Assembly (NCBI RefSeq): GCF_014205895.1
Contig: NZ_JACHFC010000002.1
Coordinates: 124,001 to 188,000, forward strand
DNA length: 64,000 nt
Reading direction: 5' to 3'
Origin: Borreliella lanei
GTDB lineage: Bacteria > Spirochaetota > Spirochaetia > Borreliales > Borreliaceae
The notes beneath the pieces were generated by a model. That model had not been told where the DNA came from, made no database searches, and saw only the letters and a list, made by a program, of their open reading frames with translations. Below are positions 27,937 through 37,658 of this stretch, piece after piece. Every line of letters starts with the position of its first letter. Position 1 is the first letter of the stretch. A program made the translations under genes and the position numbers.

Positions 27937-28660
27937 TATAATCCTCTAATAATGCCTTAAAATAAGCAAGTGAATAAATAATAGCCGTATCTGCTCGTAA
28001 AATTGGAGTGTTAAACCTTACAAAATTAAAGTCTTTCTCCTTGAAAAAGGCAATTTCTGACTCCGAAAAGCATCCTTCAGGGCCTATTATAATTCCAATT
28101 TTGCTAAAATTGTCAAAACTTTCATTCTTGCTTAAAATCATTCCGCTTGGATGAGCAACATAATATCTGGTAGTGCAAAAAGAATAAGGCAAATGAAAAA
28201 AATTATTATAAAAATTAATTTTAGGAACAATTTTATTGCCACTTTGCTTTAGAGCCTCATCTATTATTTTGGAAAATCTTAAAATTTTGGCAGATGCATT
28301 GCTTATATCTATTTTTGAAACAGAACGATCCGCATTAATAATATTAATTTCTGAAACTCCAATCTCAACAACCTGTCTTAACACCAAGTCTATTTTTTTA
28401 CCCTTTAAGCTAGAAATAAAAATACTTGTCTCAAAATTATTTTTTTCAATTTTATCTATTTTATTGGTAGCAAACTTAATAAAGTTACTACCAATCTCCA
28501 CTATTTCTGAAGCTCTTAATTCCTTATCTTTTAAAAGAATGTTTAGCTTATCACCCCTTTTAAGTCGCCTTACATTAATAAGATGATGATATATACTTGT
28601 ATCTTCAACAATAATAAAATCGCCTGCTAAACAATTTGCATCCAAAACAATTTGCTTCAC
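27929..28660 (-). CDS. rsmE: 16S rRNA (uracil1498-N3)-methyltransferase RsmE
   Basis: SPOUT-family methyltransferase for U1498 of 16S rRNA. The 243-residue protein has an N-terminal PUA-like part (HHLINVRRLKRGDKLNIL) and the family core SLKGKKIDLVLRQVVEIGVSEI. The SAM-binding knot follows: IGIIIGPEGCFSESEIAFF, then FNTPILRADTAIIYSLAYF. Most relatives have GPEGGF and LRTETA; here it is GPEGC and LRADTA. The start is a GTG 3 bases after the ctp stop, consistent with translational coupling. Confidence 0.92.
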   Translation of the reverse strand: MKQIVLDANCLAGDFIIVEDTSIYHHLINVRRLKRGDKLNILLKDKELRASEIVEIGSNFIKFATNKIDKIEKNNFETSIFISSLKGKKIDLVLRQVVEIGVSEINIINADRSVSKIDISNASAKILRFSKIIDEALKQSGNKIVPKINFYNNFFHLPYSFCTTRYYVAHPSGMILSKNESFDNFSKIGIIIGPEGCFSESEIAFFKEKDFNFVRFNTPILRADTAIIYSLAYFKALLEDYNG

Positions 28661-28663
28661 AAT

Positions 28664-30091
28664 TTAATTACCTAATTTAGACAAATACTCACAAGCTGCT
28701 TTTAAAACCTTGTCATAATGTAGATTATAAATTGGTAATTCTTTATTATTGTCTTGATAGTAATTAAAAAACACATACTTGCCTAAAAATTCTTTATCAA
28801 TTTTATATTTTGGATTTTCTTTAACAAGATTATCAACAAAAAAATCAATCTCTTGTTCGGTAATGGATTTTTTACCCTTCAAAAAGCCTTCTATCAGCTT
28901 TTTATCAAAAATTTCTTTATATATTAATGCTTCCTCCTCAGAAAAATCTGGGGATTTTATTTCCAAATCAGGCTCAATCCCAACCTTATGAATACTCTTT
29001 CCAGATGGAGTATAATACTTTGAGCTTGTAATTTTAAATCCACCAGTGTAAAAAGGAACTACATGCTGAATAAGCCCCTTGCCATAAGACTTTTCACCTA
29101 TAATGTAGGCTCTCTTATTGTCTTTTAAGGCCCCTACAAAAACCTCTGAGGCTGAGGCTGACGATCTGTCTATCAAAGCAACAATTTTTATATCTGAAGA
29201 CAAAACTTGTTTTGAGCTTGCCTTATAATCAACGGGCTTGCTAGAATTTCTTGATTTTGTGGAAACAATAGTTCCTTTAGACAAAATATCATCCGCCATT
29301 TTTATAGCTGCCTGAAAATATCCCCCCGTATTAAGTCTTAAATCTAAAATTAAAGATTTAATATTTTTATTCTTAAGATTGTCTAAGGCTTTTCTAAAAT
29401 CTACAGAGGTGTGTGGATTGAAGCTTACTATTCTTATATAACCAATATCTGAATTAATAACATCATACTTGATTGTTTGAATTTCTATCTTCTCTCTTGT
29501 AAGTTCAAAATCCAATGTTAAATTTTTCCCCCTAAGAATAGATACTTTAACTTTTGTGCCTTCTTTGCCTTTTAAAAGATCAACAACTTGATCTACTTCC
29601 ATAGAATAAACACTCTTACCATCAACAGCGGTAATACAATCTCCAGATTTAATTCCAGCTCTATAAGCCGGACCTCCTTCAAAAGGCGTAACAATAGAAA
29701 CACAAGCACCATTAGGATCAAGATCTTTTGCCTTGTCTTGCTTATCTTGGGAATGCATTTTTTTTATTATAGAAATTCCAATACCAACATAATCTCCTAC
29801 TGTTGTTTTTGAAATTTCTTCTAAATCTTTTTTTGTCAAATATTGAGAATAAGGATCACCTAAGGCTTGAAATATTCCTTTTAAAGCGCCTTCAAAAATT
29901 ACTTCATCGCTTACAGGATCAACATAATTTTCTTTTACAAATTCAAAAGCTTGAATCATCATCTGTTCATAATTTGATCTTGATAACTTATTATTAGATT
30001 CATCAAAAGCAAAAATAGATTCAACAATTACTAAAGAGCTTATACCTAAAGTCAATAAAAAATATACACATATTAAAAATTTATTTTTCAT
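28664..30091 (-). CDS. ctp: Carboxyl-terminal processing protease Ctp (S41)
   Basis: Periplasmic serine protease that trims C-termini of exported proteins; the B. burgdorferi homologue (BB0359, CtpA) has been reported to process outer-membrane proteins such as P13. The 475-residue protein has an N-terminal signal or anchor (about 5-29). An N-terminal helical domain (GIFQALGDPYSQYL) is followed by a PDZ domain (about 98-190, EGGPAYRAGIKSGD) and the S41 core with LDLRLNTGGYFQAA. The catalytic Ser lies in SSASASE (310-316) and the Lys in YGKG (Lys338). Its promoter region is shared with the divergent gene at 30156. Confidence 0.95.
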   Translation of the reverse strand: MKNKFLICVYFLLTLGISSLVIVESIFAFDESNNKLSRSNYEQMMIQAFEFVKENYVDPVSDEVIFEGALKGIFQALGDPYSQYLTKKDLEEISKTTVGDYVGIGISIIKKMHSQDKQDKAKDLDPNGACVSIVTPFEGGPAYRAGIKSGDCITAVDGKSVYSMEVDQVVDLLKGKEGTKVKVSILRGKNLTLDFELTREKIEIQTIKYDVINSDIGYIRIVSFNPHTSVDFRKALDNLKNKNIKSLILDLRLNTGGYFQAAIKMADDILSKGTIVSTKSRNSSKPVDYKASSKQVLSSDIKIVALIDRSSASASEVFVGALKDNKRAYIIGEKSYGKGLIQHVVPFYTGGFKITSSKYYTPSGKSIHKVGIEPDLEIKSPDFSEEEALIYKEIFDKKLIEGFLKGKKSITEQEIDFFVDNLVKENPKYKIDKEFLGKYVFFNYYQDNNKELPIYNLHYDKVLKAACEYLSKLGN

Positions 30092-30155
30092 TTATTCATT
30101 CCTAATGCAAAAATTAAAACTTGATTTTATTTCCATAATATAATATTTTAAAACT

Positions 30156-30581
30156 ATGTTAAACTCAGATCCTAAAAAAAAACAAAGCCTTTATAGAGCA
30201 GGACTTATTGTTTTACAAATTCTTGAAAGTCTTTTAATCTTAGCCTTATTATACCAAGCCATTAATAAATTAATTTTCATTAATAATTACTCCATAAAGT
30301 TTATGCTAACATTTATCTTATACTCACCTGAATTTTTCATGGCCAATTTAACAATCTATTACTTTATCTACGAAAAATTTAAAATTCTTCACAGCATTAT
30401 AGTAATAACTAAATTATTCCAAATAATATTAACATTATTATTATTCATCTTGGGATTTACTTTTAAAATATACGTCTACCAAACCTCTCTAGCCATACTT
30501 TTAGGAATTACAGTAGTTTACCTAGCATTTAATGTAACAATATTAGCGCTAATTAAAGCAAAAATAAAAAATCTGGAGTAA
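30156..30581 (+). CDS. Small membrane protein of unknown function
   Basis: A 141-residue protein (BB0360 position) with four hydrophobic segments (about 14-36, 44-66, 77-100 and 106-134). No motif is recognised. It is followed by the FlhG-like ATPase gene, whose ribosome site lies inside the last codons of this gene, so the two are translationally linked. A function connected with the ATPase or Lgt is possible but unproven. Confidence 0.75.
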   Translation: MLNSDPKKKQSLYRAGLIVLQILESLLILALLYQAINKLIFINNYSIKFMLTFILYSPEFFMANLTIYYFIYEKFKILHSIIVITKLFQIILTLLLFILGFTFKIYVYQTSLAILLGITVVYLAFNVTILALIKAKIKNLE

Positions 30582-30584
30582 AGC

Positions 30585-31727
30585 TTGATTATTATTCCTG
30601 TAGCCAGTGGTAAGGGGGGAGTTGGCAAATCCCTTTTCTCAGCAAACATAGCAATTTGCCTGGCAAACGAAGGAAAAAGCGTATTACTTGTTGATCTTGA
30701 CCTTGGAGCATCTAATTTGCATTCAATGCTAAACATTACACCCAAAAAAAGCATAGGAACATTTTTAAAAACAAAAATTAATTTTTCAGACATTATTATT
30801 CAATCTGGAATTAAAAATCTAAACTTCATTGCGGGAGATTCTGACATTCCAGAACTTGCTAATATAGCTGCTTCTCAAAAAAAAATCATAATAAAAAATT
30901 TAAAATCTTTAAAATATGATTACTTAGTGATTGATCTTGGAGCAGGAACAGCTTTTAATATCATAGACTTTTTCTTAATGTCAAAAAGAGGAGTAATAGT
31001 AACAACACCAACAGTAACAGCTACAATGAATGCATATTTATTTCTTAAAAATATAATATTTAGACTGTTATCAAGCGTGTTTAAAAGAGGGACAAAAGGA
31101 AATGAAATTCTCAGAACAATAAAACAAAATTCAATCGATCTTCAAAGGATTTATATACCTAATTTGCTATTAAAACTTGAAAACGAAGATCCTGAAAATT
31201 ATTCTCAATTTAACAAATTGTTTAAAACAATTTGTCCTTTCATGATATTTAATATGCTAAAAACTCCCAAAGACATTGAAAAAACCGAAAAAATAATAAA
31301 ATCAGCAAAAAACTATTTAAGCATAAATTTACAAAGTATTGGAGCAATCTATAAAGATGAAATAGTTGATCAAGCTTTAAACAATAAAATACCCATCACT
31401 ATATACAAACCTACAAGCCCAACCTCTAAAAGTATAAAAAAAATTGCGAAAAAATTAATCGAAATTGAAGATTTAACAAATGATGCCGAGCTTTTAAACG
31501 AAGAAGATTTAAATGAAAGCTATGATTTTGTACTAAGAGAAGCTCAAGAAGAATATATTGAAAAAATTGAATACCTTGAATCGTTGATAAAAAACAAAAC
31601 AATAGAAAGTAGTGAAATTATTGATATAATAAAATCTCAGAAAAGAGAAATCGAAACTTTAAGAAAGCAAAATATGTTATTTAAAAAAAAGCTTTTTGAA
31701 AAGCTTGAAAAGGCTAAGGAGGTCTAA
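30585..31727 (+). CDS. MinD/FlhG-like P-loop ATPase
   Basis: A 380-residue SIMIBI ATPase (BB0361; sometimes named ylxH-2). It has the deviant Walker A GKGGVGKSLFSANIA near the N-terminus, LLVDLDLGASNLHSML (Walker A'), VIDLGAGTAFNIIDFFL (switch II region) and TTPTVTATMNAYLFLKN. The FlhG/MinD core ends near 300. A charged coiled-coil tail (about 315-380) is an extra over standard FlhG. The start is TTG, supported by GGAG six bases upstream. The Lgt gene overlaps its stop by one base (TAATG). It could act in cell-pole or flagellar placement; it is outside any flagellar operon here. Confidence 0.9.
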   Translation: MIIIPVASGKGGVGKSLFSANIAICLANEGKSVLLVDLDLGASNLHSMLNITPKKSIGTFLKTKINFSDIIIQSGIKNLNFIAGDSDIPELANIAASQKKIIIKNLKSLKYDYLVIDLGAGTAFNIIDFFLMSKRGVIVTTPTVTATMNAYLFLKNIIFRLLSSVFKRGTKGNEILRTIKQNSIDLQRIYIPNLLLKLENEDPENYSQFNKLFKTICPFMIFNMLKTPKDIEKTEKIIKSAKNYLSINLQSIGAIYKDEIVDQALNNKIPITIYKPTSPTSKSIKKIAKKLIEIEDLTNDAELLNEEDLNESYDFVLREAQEEYIEKIEYLESLIKNKTIESSEIIDIIKSQKREIETLRKQNMLFKKKLFEKLEKAKEV

Positions 31728-32713
31728 TGCCAAATTACATAAATTACCCAAGTTGGTTACATCCTGAAGTGATTCAAGGCATACCAATTACATGGTATAG
31801 CCTATCTTATATTTTAATCATACTAATCTCTTATAAATTTATTTGGTATCAAATACAATCAGATAACGTTGATATCAAAAAAGAAGATTATGAAACATTT
31901 ATGTTCTCACTTGTGCTTGGAGCAATTTTAGGAGGCAGATTGGCATCTACCTTGGTTTACGACAAATCGGGAATTTATTATTCTAATCCTTGGCTAATCC
32001 TTTTGCCATTCGACCAACATTGGAATTTTACAGGCTTTAGAGGTATGGCCATCCATGGTGGTTTTTTGGGGGCAATAATTGCTCCTCTAATCACAATAAA
32101 TACAAAGCTTAAAAATACAAATGTTCAAAAATATTTTCTAAAACTAACAGACTATGGATCAATAGCTTTTTCTTCTGGCTACATACTTGGAAGACTTGCT
32201 AATTTCGCAAATGCAGAACTTTATGGAAGAGTAATGAAAGGGGGAATAATATTCCCCAATGCAGAACCATTTGACACAAATATACCAGGAGTAAAAGAAT
32301 TTGCGTCATCAGTAGGGCTTGAAATTTTGCCTCATGACCTGTTAATTAACCTTCCGAGAATACCTTCTCAACTTATTGAAGGATTTTTCGAAGGGCCTAT
32401 AACTTTTCTGTTGCTATGGTTTTTATTTAGAAAAATCAAAAAATATGATGGATTTATTTTTGGTGTATATGTAATGCTTTACGCTTTTTTCAGATTCTTT
32501 ATTGAATATTTAAGAGAACCAGACAAAGAACTTGGATTTATAATAACCTATAAGCCAATTAAAAGTCTGTCTGAATTTTCTTTTTTAAACATATCAATGG
32601 GACAAATTCTCTCACTAACACTAATGCTCTCAGGCTTAATCTGGATAATAGTCACTAAAAAAATTGCAGATAAAAAAATAAAAAATAATACCAACTTGGC
32701 ATACAAAAATTAA
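31727..32713 (+). CDS. lgt: Prolipoprotein diacylglyceryl transferase
   Basis: Inner-membrane enzyme that attaches diacylglycerol to the lipobox Cys of prolipoproteins, the first step of lipoprotein maturation. The 328-residue protein has multiple membrane segments and family motifs: YSLSYILII with the N-terminal helix, LGGRLAS, GMAIHGGFLGA containing the catalytic-region His, GRLANFANAELYGR and the RIPSQLIEGF block. The C-terminal EYLREPDKELGF segment is also typical. It matters because this window alone encodes eight predicted lipoproteins, including OppA, LA7 and the Bmp proteins. Confidence 0.96.
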   Translation: MPNYINYPSWLHPEVIQGIPITWYSLSYILIILISYKFIWYQIQSDNVDIKKEDYETFMFSLVLGAILGGRLASTLVYDKSGIYYSNPWLILLPFDQHWNFTGFRGMAIHGGFLGAIIAPLITINTKLKNTNVQKYFLKLTDYGSIAFSSGYILGRLANFANAELYGRVMKGGIIFPNAEPFDTNIPGVKEFASSVGLEILPHDLLINLPRIPSQLIEGFFEGPITFLLLWFLFRKIKKYDGFIFGVYVMLYAFFRFFIEYLREPDKELGFIITYKPIKSLSEFSFLNISMGQILSLTLMLSGLIWIIVTKKIADKKIKNNTNLAYKN

Positions 32714-32733
32714 AATAAGAGCAAGCCAATAAA

Positions 32734-34746
32734 ATGAACGTTGTTAATAATTATCAAAATATAAATTCGGTTATAATCTCTAAAAAAGAAATTGATGTTA
32801 TAGATCTAATAAAGCTTAAATCTATTTTCAACTTAATTCAAATCGTAAAATCTGAAAAAGCTTTATACAGCGAGTATGTAAAACAAAATAATATTAAATT
32901 TGCTATTATTTATAATTATGAAAAACCAATAGATTTTTCAATAAACGTTGCAAATGAATTAAAAAATGCAAACAAAATCCATTCTATTATAATTAGCAAC
33001 GAAAAATTTGATGAGGAATATTTAAAACTTAATCATATAGAAATAATAAAAGATATAAGCGAATTAGAATATAAGCAAAGCTTAATACATCAAAAAAAAC
33101 TATTTTACGACAATAAAAACACAACTCTGGATTTCTTTTTAAATTTATCAGAACTCATAAAAGAAATAGTAATCATCACAAACACCAAAAATGAAATTAT
33201 TTATATCAATGAAAAAGGTAGTAAAAATCTTAATCTTCCAATGAAAACCTCTGGAAATATAATCAAAGTAACCGACATAGATATCAGAGATTGGGAAAAG
33301 TTAGAAAAAATAGATTTAAGTTACCACACAAATTCTATCCCAGAATTTAAAAATATATTAATAACCGATTGTATTTTAACTTTAAAAAATAACAAAAAAC
33401 TGCATGTAGATGTATTTATTAGCACAATCGCTCAAAACAATATTGATAAATTAATAACAATTAAAGAAATATCAAACCCTAATGAAATAGAAAACTATAA
33501 ATACCTAGAAATTATTGATTCGCAAGACGAGATTCAAAATGCCAAAGAAATTGAAAAATTACTAGTAAACCATATGGATATTTACAAAAAGAAAAGAATA
33601 TATTTGCTTAATTTAGACGTATCCCTAACCGCAGAATATGAATACAAAGAGGATCAAGAAAAGCTTAATATAAAAATACTTAAAATAATGTATTCAAAAA
33701 TAATGTCATTATACTCCGAATATATTTTTAAGCTAAAACACAACAATTTAATAGTAATTGTATGCACAAGCGGTGGTGAAAAGCAAATAATCTCAATTGC
33801 TAAAAAAATCAAAAAAACAATTGCACTGGCATTTAAAAAAGAAGATATTATTATATTCAAATTCAATATTGGAATAATAGAGGTAAATTTAAAAGAAAAC
33901 TTAGAATTCAAAATCCCCAAATTAATGATGGCTACAAAGATATCATCGGAATACAAAGAATCTAATCCCACTATATACAAAGAAGAATTACCAGAAGCGG
34001 TGATTTTAAAAAATCAAAACAAAATCTTTCAATATATACTCAAAGCAATAAAAAATGATTTTTTTACTCTTTATTATCAAAAAATAAATCCTCTTAAAAA
34101 AAACTTAAAGCCCAAAATAGAAATCTTGACAAGACTTTTCGACCACATGGGCAGGCCAATTCCAAACAATCAAATTTTTAACTTAATAGACAAATATAAT
34201 TTAACTGTTGAGGTTGATACATTGGTGGTTAAAAAGGCTTTAAGAGAATACAAAAGCTTTGTATCAAAAAATGGGATTCACATTTTCTCAATTAACATAT
34301 CTCCTTATTCACTAAAATCCCAAAACTTTCGAATCTTTTTAAGAGATACTTTATTGAAAAGTCAAATCCCGCTTCAAAATATATGCTTAGAAATAACAGA
34401 AACTGGAATTCTTGAAAACTTTGAGATAATAAACAAATATTTTCAAGAATTAAAAAGTTTTGGAATCAAACTAGCACTTGATGACTTTGGAAGCGGACAT
34501 ACATCACTCTCATATATCAAAACACTACCAATAGACTTACTTAAAATAGATGGATCTTTCATAAAAGCAATAAACTCTAGTGAAATAGATTTTGTAATAA
34601 TAAAATCTATTAAAAAAATAGCAGATACAAAAAATATAAAAATTATTGCCGAATTTGTGTATAATGAGGAAATATTAAAAAAAATAATTGAACTAGAAAT
34701 AGACTATGGTCAAGGATTTTTATGGCACAAACCAGAACCAATATAA
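32734..34746 (+). CDS. pdeA: Cyclic-di-GMP phosphodiesterase PdeA (EAL domain)
   Basis: Hydrolyses c-di-GMP to pGpG; the homologue BB0363 is the described PdeA of B. burgdorferi, needed for motility control. The 670-residue protein has an N-terminal regulatory region, a PAS-like segment (about 140-250), a degenerate GGDEF-like domain (about 280-420) without a GGDEF motif, and a C-terminal EAL domain (about 430-668). All expected catalytic residues appear: Glu in EILTR, Asn in SINISPYSL, Glu in LEITETG, DDFGSG, Lys in LKIDGSF, Glu in IIAEF and Gln in YGQGF. No membrane segment is obvious. It follows lgt by 20 bases. Confidence 0.95.
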   Translation: MNVVNNYQNINSVIISKKEIDVIDLIKLKSIFNLIQIVKSEKALYSEYVKQNNIKFAIIYNYEKPIDFSINVANELKNANKIHSIIISNEKFDEEYLKLNHIEIIKDISELEYKQSLIHQKKLFYDNKNTTLDFFLNLSELIKEIVIITNTKNEIIYINEKGSKNLNLPMKTSGNIIKVTDIDIRDWEKLEKIDLSYHTNSIPEFKNILITDCILTLKNNKKLHVDVFISTIAQNNIDKLITIKEISNPNEIENYKYLEIIDSQDEIQNAKEIEKLLVNHMDIYKKKRIYLLNLDVSLTAEYEYKEDQEKLNIKILKIMYSKIMSLYSEYIFKLKHNNLIVIVCTSGGEKQIISIAKKIKKTIALAFKKEDIIIFKFNIGIIEVNLKENLEFKIPKLMMATKISSEYKESNPTIYKEELPEAVILKNQNKIFQYILKAIKNDFFTLYYQKINPLKKNLKPKIEILTRLFDHMGRPIPNNQIFNLIDKYNLTVEVDTLVVKKALREYKSFVSKNGIHIFSINISPYSLKSQNFRIFLRDTLLKSQIPLQNICLEITETGILENFEIINKYFQELKSFGIKLALDDFGSGHTSLSYIKTLPIDLLKIDGSFIKAINSSEIDFVIIKSIKKIADTKNIKIIAEFVYNEEILKKIIELEIDYGQGFLWHKPEPI

Positions 34747-34839
34747 ATTCTAAAAAATTGAAGTCTAAAAATATACTTATGACTAAATTTTATTAAATTT
34801 CAACAAAAATTATTTTACATTGGAAAAGGAATAAAATTA

Positions 34840-35223
34840 ATGGAAAAAAAAATAGCATTAATTGCACATGATAAAAAAAAAGAAGATTTGGTAAATTTTG
34901 TCAAACAAAACTATCTCTTCTTGTCCAAATTCAAGCTTATTGCAACAGGAACAACGGGATCTAAAATCCAACAAGCTACTGATCTTACAATTATTAAATA
35001 TAAATCAGGCCCTATGGGAGGAGATCAGCAAATTGGGGCTGAAGTAGCTGAAGGAAATATCTTAGCCATATTTTTCTTTAGGGATCCCCTAACAAGCCAG
35101 CCCCACGAACCAGACGTGTCAGCTCTTATTAGGCTTTGCGATGTACATAAAATACCGCTTGCAACCAACGTAAAAACAGCAGAAATTTTAATAAAAGGAC
35201 TTGAGAAGCTTGATTTAAAGTAG
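34840..35223 (+). CDS. mgsA: Methylglyoxal synthase
   Basis: Converts dihydroxyacetone phosphate to methylglyoxal and phosphate, a bypass of lower glycolysis. The 127-residue protein has [13 protein letters not shown], the phosphate loop [12 protein letters not shown], the catalytic segment [17 protein letters not shown] (Asp in GGDQ) and [32 protein letters not shown], with the His and Asp ligands. An AAAGGAAT site precedes the ATG. It is a single gene ending in a hairpin shared with the convergent LA7 gene. Confidence 0.96.
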   Translation: MEKKIALIAHDKKKEDLVNFVKQNYLFLSKFKLIATGTTGSKIQQATDLTIIKYKSGPMGGDQQIGAEVAEGNILAIFFFRDPLTSQPHEPDVSALIRLCDVHKIPLATNVKTAEILIKGLEKLDLK

Positions 35224-35247
35224 GCTTTAATCTAAATTAAAGCCTAC
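35220..35247. terminator. Hairpin between mgsA and LA7, likely bidirectional terminator
   Basis: GTAGGCTTTAAT (35220-35231) pairs perfectly with ATTAAAGCCTAC (35236-35247) around a 4-base loop. The hairpin overlaps the mgsA stop codon and lies 17 bases from the end of the convergent LA7 gene. Flanking T-tracts are weak. Confidence 0.65.
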
Positions 35248-35264
35248 AAAATCAAAAATATCAA

Positions 35265-35849
35265 TTAATTCGTTAGCATAGGTGAAATTTTTTCAACACC
35301 GTCGATAATATAATTAACAGATTCAAGGAAAGTCTTGGCATCTGAATTATTCTCATCAACTGTAATTTCCAATTTTGAATTTTTAATATTAAGATCTTTA
35401 AAAGTGCCAATAAGATCACTTTTAACGCCATGTAAATTACTATTTATAATCTTTTTAAAGTCAGGGGTAAGACCAACAAAAATAAAGGCTTCTTTTCCAG
35501 AAATATTAATTGGAGCTTCTCCTGCATAAATATTGTCATAAAAATAAACTATTAACTTTGCACCCTCTTTTGAAGGTATTGTTTGGAAATGTCCATCTTC
35601 TTCAGAAAAATAAAAAACCTTTATATTTTTCCCCAAACTTTTTCGATCCTTTTTTGAATGAACTACTCCCATAGCATGAAAAACATGCCCAATAGTATGT
35701 TCATCTATTTTAGAATCATCAAGCTTAGAAGAGTTGCCTGCTTCTTGCTCTTCAACATATTCATTTGAACTGTCTTTTGAAGTACAGGCAATTATTAAAA
35801 AAAATAAAAACAATGGCAAATAGTTTTTCAAAAAACCATTTTTATACAT
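35265..35849 (-). CDS. LA7 (P22) lipoprotein
   Basis: A 194-residue lipoprotein corresponding to B31 BB0365, known as LA7 or P22, an immunogenic Borrelia antigen. The signal peptide ends in LFFLIIAC, so Cys22 is the predicted lipidation site, followed by a Ser/Asp/Glu-rich tether ([19 protein letters not shown]). The mature domain includes [20 protein letters not shown] and a beta-rich C-terminal half. No enzymatic motif is recognised. An ATAAGGGAGA ribosome site precedes the ATG. The promoter lies in the divergent region shared with the M18 aminopeptidase gene. The function of the family is not clear to me. Confidence 0.93.
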   Translation of the reverse strand: MYKNGFLKNYLPLFLFFLIIACTSKDSSNEYVEEQEAGNSSKLDDSKIDEHTIGHVFHAMGVVHSKKDRKSLGKNIKVFYFSEEDGHFQTIPSKEGAKLIVYFYDNIYAGEAPINISGKEAFIFVGLTPDFKKIINSNLHGVKSDLIGTFKDLNIKNSKLEITVDENNSDAKTFLESVNYIIDGVEKISPMLTN

Positions 35850-35974
35850 AAAAATTCTCCCTTATAATTTATTAATCATATTAAAATTAAAAGTAAGTTT
35901 ACAATAAATAATTTATTTTGTACACACTTTAAAAACAATTAAAATGTTAAAATGAAACAGGAGGACCTATAAAT

Positions 35975-37351
35975 ATGAAAAAACAAAATCCATGGATATA
36001 TTTAAGTGAAGAAGAAAAAAATCAAATTTTCAATTTTTCCGAAAGTTACAAAAAATTTATAAGTAAATATAAAACAGAAAGAGAAGTTACAGCCTATGCC
36101 CTAGATAAAGCAAAAAAATTGGGGTTTATTAACGCTGAAGAGAAAAAAAATTTAATGCCAGGTGATAAAATTTTTTATACCTGTAGAGAAAAATCTGTTG
36201 CTTTTGCTATTATTGGCAAAAATCCTGTTGAAGATGGAATGAATTTCATTGTTTCTCACACAGATTCACCAAGACTTGATGCAAAACCTTCACCAATCTC
36301 TGAAGAAAACGAACTTGCGATTCTTAAAACCAACTATTATGGGGGAATAAAAAAGTATCAATGGCTATCTACACCCCTTTCAATAAGAGGTGTGGTATTT
36401 TTAAAAAACGGAGAAAGGGTTGAAATCAACATTGGAGACAATGAAAACGATCCTGTATTTGTAATTCCCGACATTTTACCCCATCTTGATAGAAAAATAC
36501 AAAGAAATAAAAAATCAGATGAAATTATTGAGGGAGAAAATCTAAAAATTTTAATTGGAAGCCTACCAATCGAAACAAAAGAAAAAAATAAAGTTAAACT
36601 GGCAACTTTACAGCTAATAAAAGAAAAATACAAAATAGAAGAAGAGGATTTTGTATCATCAGAAATTGAAATAGTGCCTGCAGGAACAGCAAAAGACGTT
36701 GGATTTGACAAAGCTTTAATTGGCGCTTACGGACAAGATGACAAAATATGCGTTTACACTTCGCTAGAATCCATATTTGATCTTGAAGAGACTCCAAACA
36801 AAACAGCCATTTGCTTTCTTGTAGATAAAGAAGAAATTGGTTCAACAGGCTCAACAGGACTAGATTCAAGATATCTTGAATATTTTGTTTCTGATATGAT
36901 CCTTAAAATTAAAAAATCAGAATACAACAATCTTCACGTCCAAAAAGCTTTATGGAATTCAAAAAGCATTTCCGCTGATGTTTGCGCAGCAATAAACCCA
37001 CTATTTAGCTCAGTTCATGACGAACAAAATGCTCCCCAACTTGGCTATGGAATACCCATAATGAAATACACAGGACATGGTGGAAAAAGTATGGCCAGCG
37101 ATGCTGATGCTGAGCTTGTTTCTTACATTAGGCAATTATTAAATAAAAACAATATAGCCTGGCAAGTAGCAACACTTGGAAAAGTAGAAGAAGGAGGGGG
37201 AGGAACCGTTGCTAAATTCTTAGCTAGCTATGGAATAAGAACAATAGACATGGGACCTGCTGTTATAAGTATGCATTCTCCAATGGAAATAACTTCTAAA
37301 TTTGATTTATACAATGCTTACTTAGCATATAAAGCTTTCTACAGAGAATAA
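35975..37351 (+). CDS. M18 family aminopeptidase
   Basis: Zinc aminopeptidase of the aspartyl-aminopeptidase (M18) family, 458 residues (BB0366). Metal and active-site segments are FIVSHTDSPRLDAKP (His and Asp ligands), YGQDDKICVYTSLESIF, CFLVDKEEIGSTGSTG (catalytic Glu) and the late LGKVEEGGGGTVAKFLA and MHSPMEITSKFD blocks. It probably completes breakdown of peptides imported by Opp. An AGGAGGACC site precedes the ATG. It is followed by the small EIIB-like gene 7 bases later. Confidence 0.94.
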   Translation: MKKQNPWIYLSEEEKNQIFNFSESYKKFISKYKTEREVTAYALDKAKKLGFINAEEKKNLMPGDKIFYTCREKSVAFAIIGKNPVEDGMNFIVSHTDSPRLDAKPSPISEENELAILKTNYYGGIKKYQWLSTPLSIRGVVFLKNGERVEINIGDNENDPVFVIPDILPHLDRKIQRNKKSDEIIEGENLKILIGSLPIETKEKNKVKLATLQLIKEKYKIEEEDFVSSEIEIVPAGTAKDVGFDKALIGAYGQDDKICVYTSLESIFDLEETPNKTAICFLVDKEEIGSTGSTGLDSRYLEYFVSDMILKIKKSEYNNLHVQKALWNSKSISADVCAAINPLFSSVHDEQNAPQLGYGIPIMKYTGHGGKSMASDADAELVSYIRQLLNKNNIAWQVATLGKVEEGGGGTVAKFLASYGIRTIDMGPAVISMHSPMEITSKFDLYNAYLAYKAFYRE

Positions 37352-37358
37352 AATCGCT

Positions 37359-37637
37359 ATGGCAGATTTAGAAAAAACAAATAAAATCAAAGTAGCAGAG
37401 CATATTGTGGAATGCTTTGGGGGAATTAAAAATATTAAAAAAATACACAAAGACCTAACAAGAATAAAAATTTTAGTAGACAGCAACTCTTTAGTCAAAA
37501 GAGACAATTTAACAAAAAATGACAACATAATAGGAACTATTAAATCTAATGAACTTACAGAAGTTGTAATGAATTTTGAAATAATCGAAGATGTTTACAA
37601 TAAAATTTTATATATGATGAATGAGCAAAAACAATAA
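37359..37637 (+). CDS. PTS EIIB-like single-domain protein with Asp in place of the phospho-Cys
   Basis: A 92-residue protein (BB0367 position). It resembles the IIB domain of glucose/sucrose-type PTS permeases: VAEHIVECFGGIKNIKKI (12-29), then HKDLTRIKILVDSNSLV (30-46), where PTS IIB domains have H-C-x-T-R-L-R. The GTIKSNELTEVVMNFEIIEDVYNKI end matches the 'gvi....q.viG..v..vy..i' stretch. The phosphorylatable Cys corresponds to Asp32 here. No IIC or IIA domain is fused or adjacent, so it is not a sugar transporter component in the usual sense. Its stop codon lies within a terminator hairpin. Confidence 0.75.
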   Translation: MADLEKTNKIKVAEHIVECFGGIKNIKKIHKDLTRIKILVDSNSLVKRDNLTKNDNIIGTIKSNELTEVVMNFEIIEDVYNKILYMMNEQKQ

Positions 37638-37658
37638 AGCCTCTACAGAGGCTTTATT
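37633..37658. terminator. Bidirectional terminator between the EIIB-like gene and gpsA
   Basis: AATAAAGCCTC (37633-37643) pairs with GAGGCTTTATT (37648-37658) around a TACA loop. It includes the stop codon of the + strand gene and ends at the last base before the gpsA stop. A TTTT run follows on the + strand and a T-rich run follows on the - strand. Confidence 0.8.

Noticed and set aside
28236-28586. 116-codon frame on the + strand inside rsmE
   Set aside because: Antisense to rsmE, whose methyltransferase motifs are clear; the antisense product has no recognisable features.
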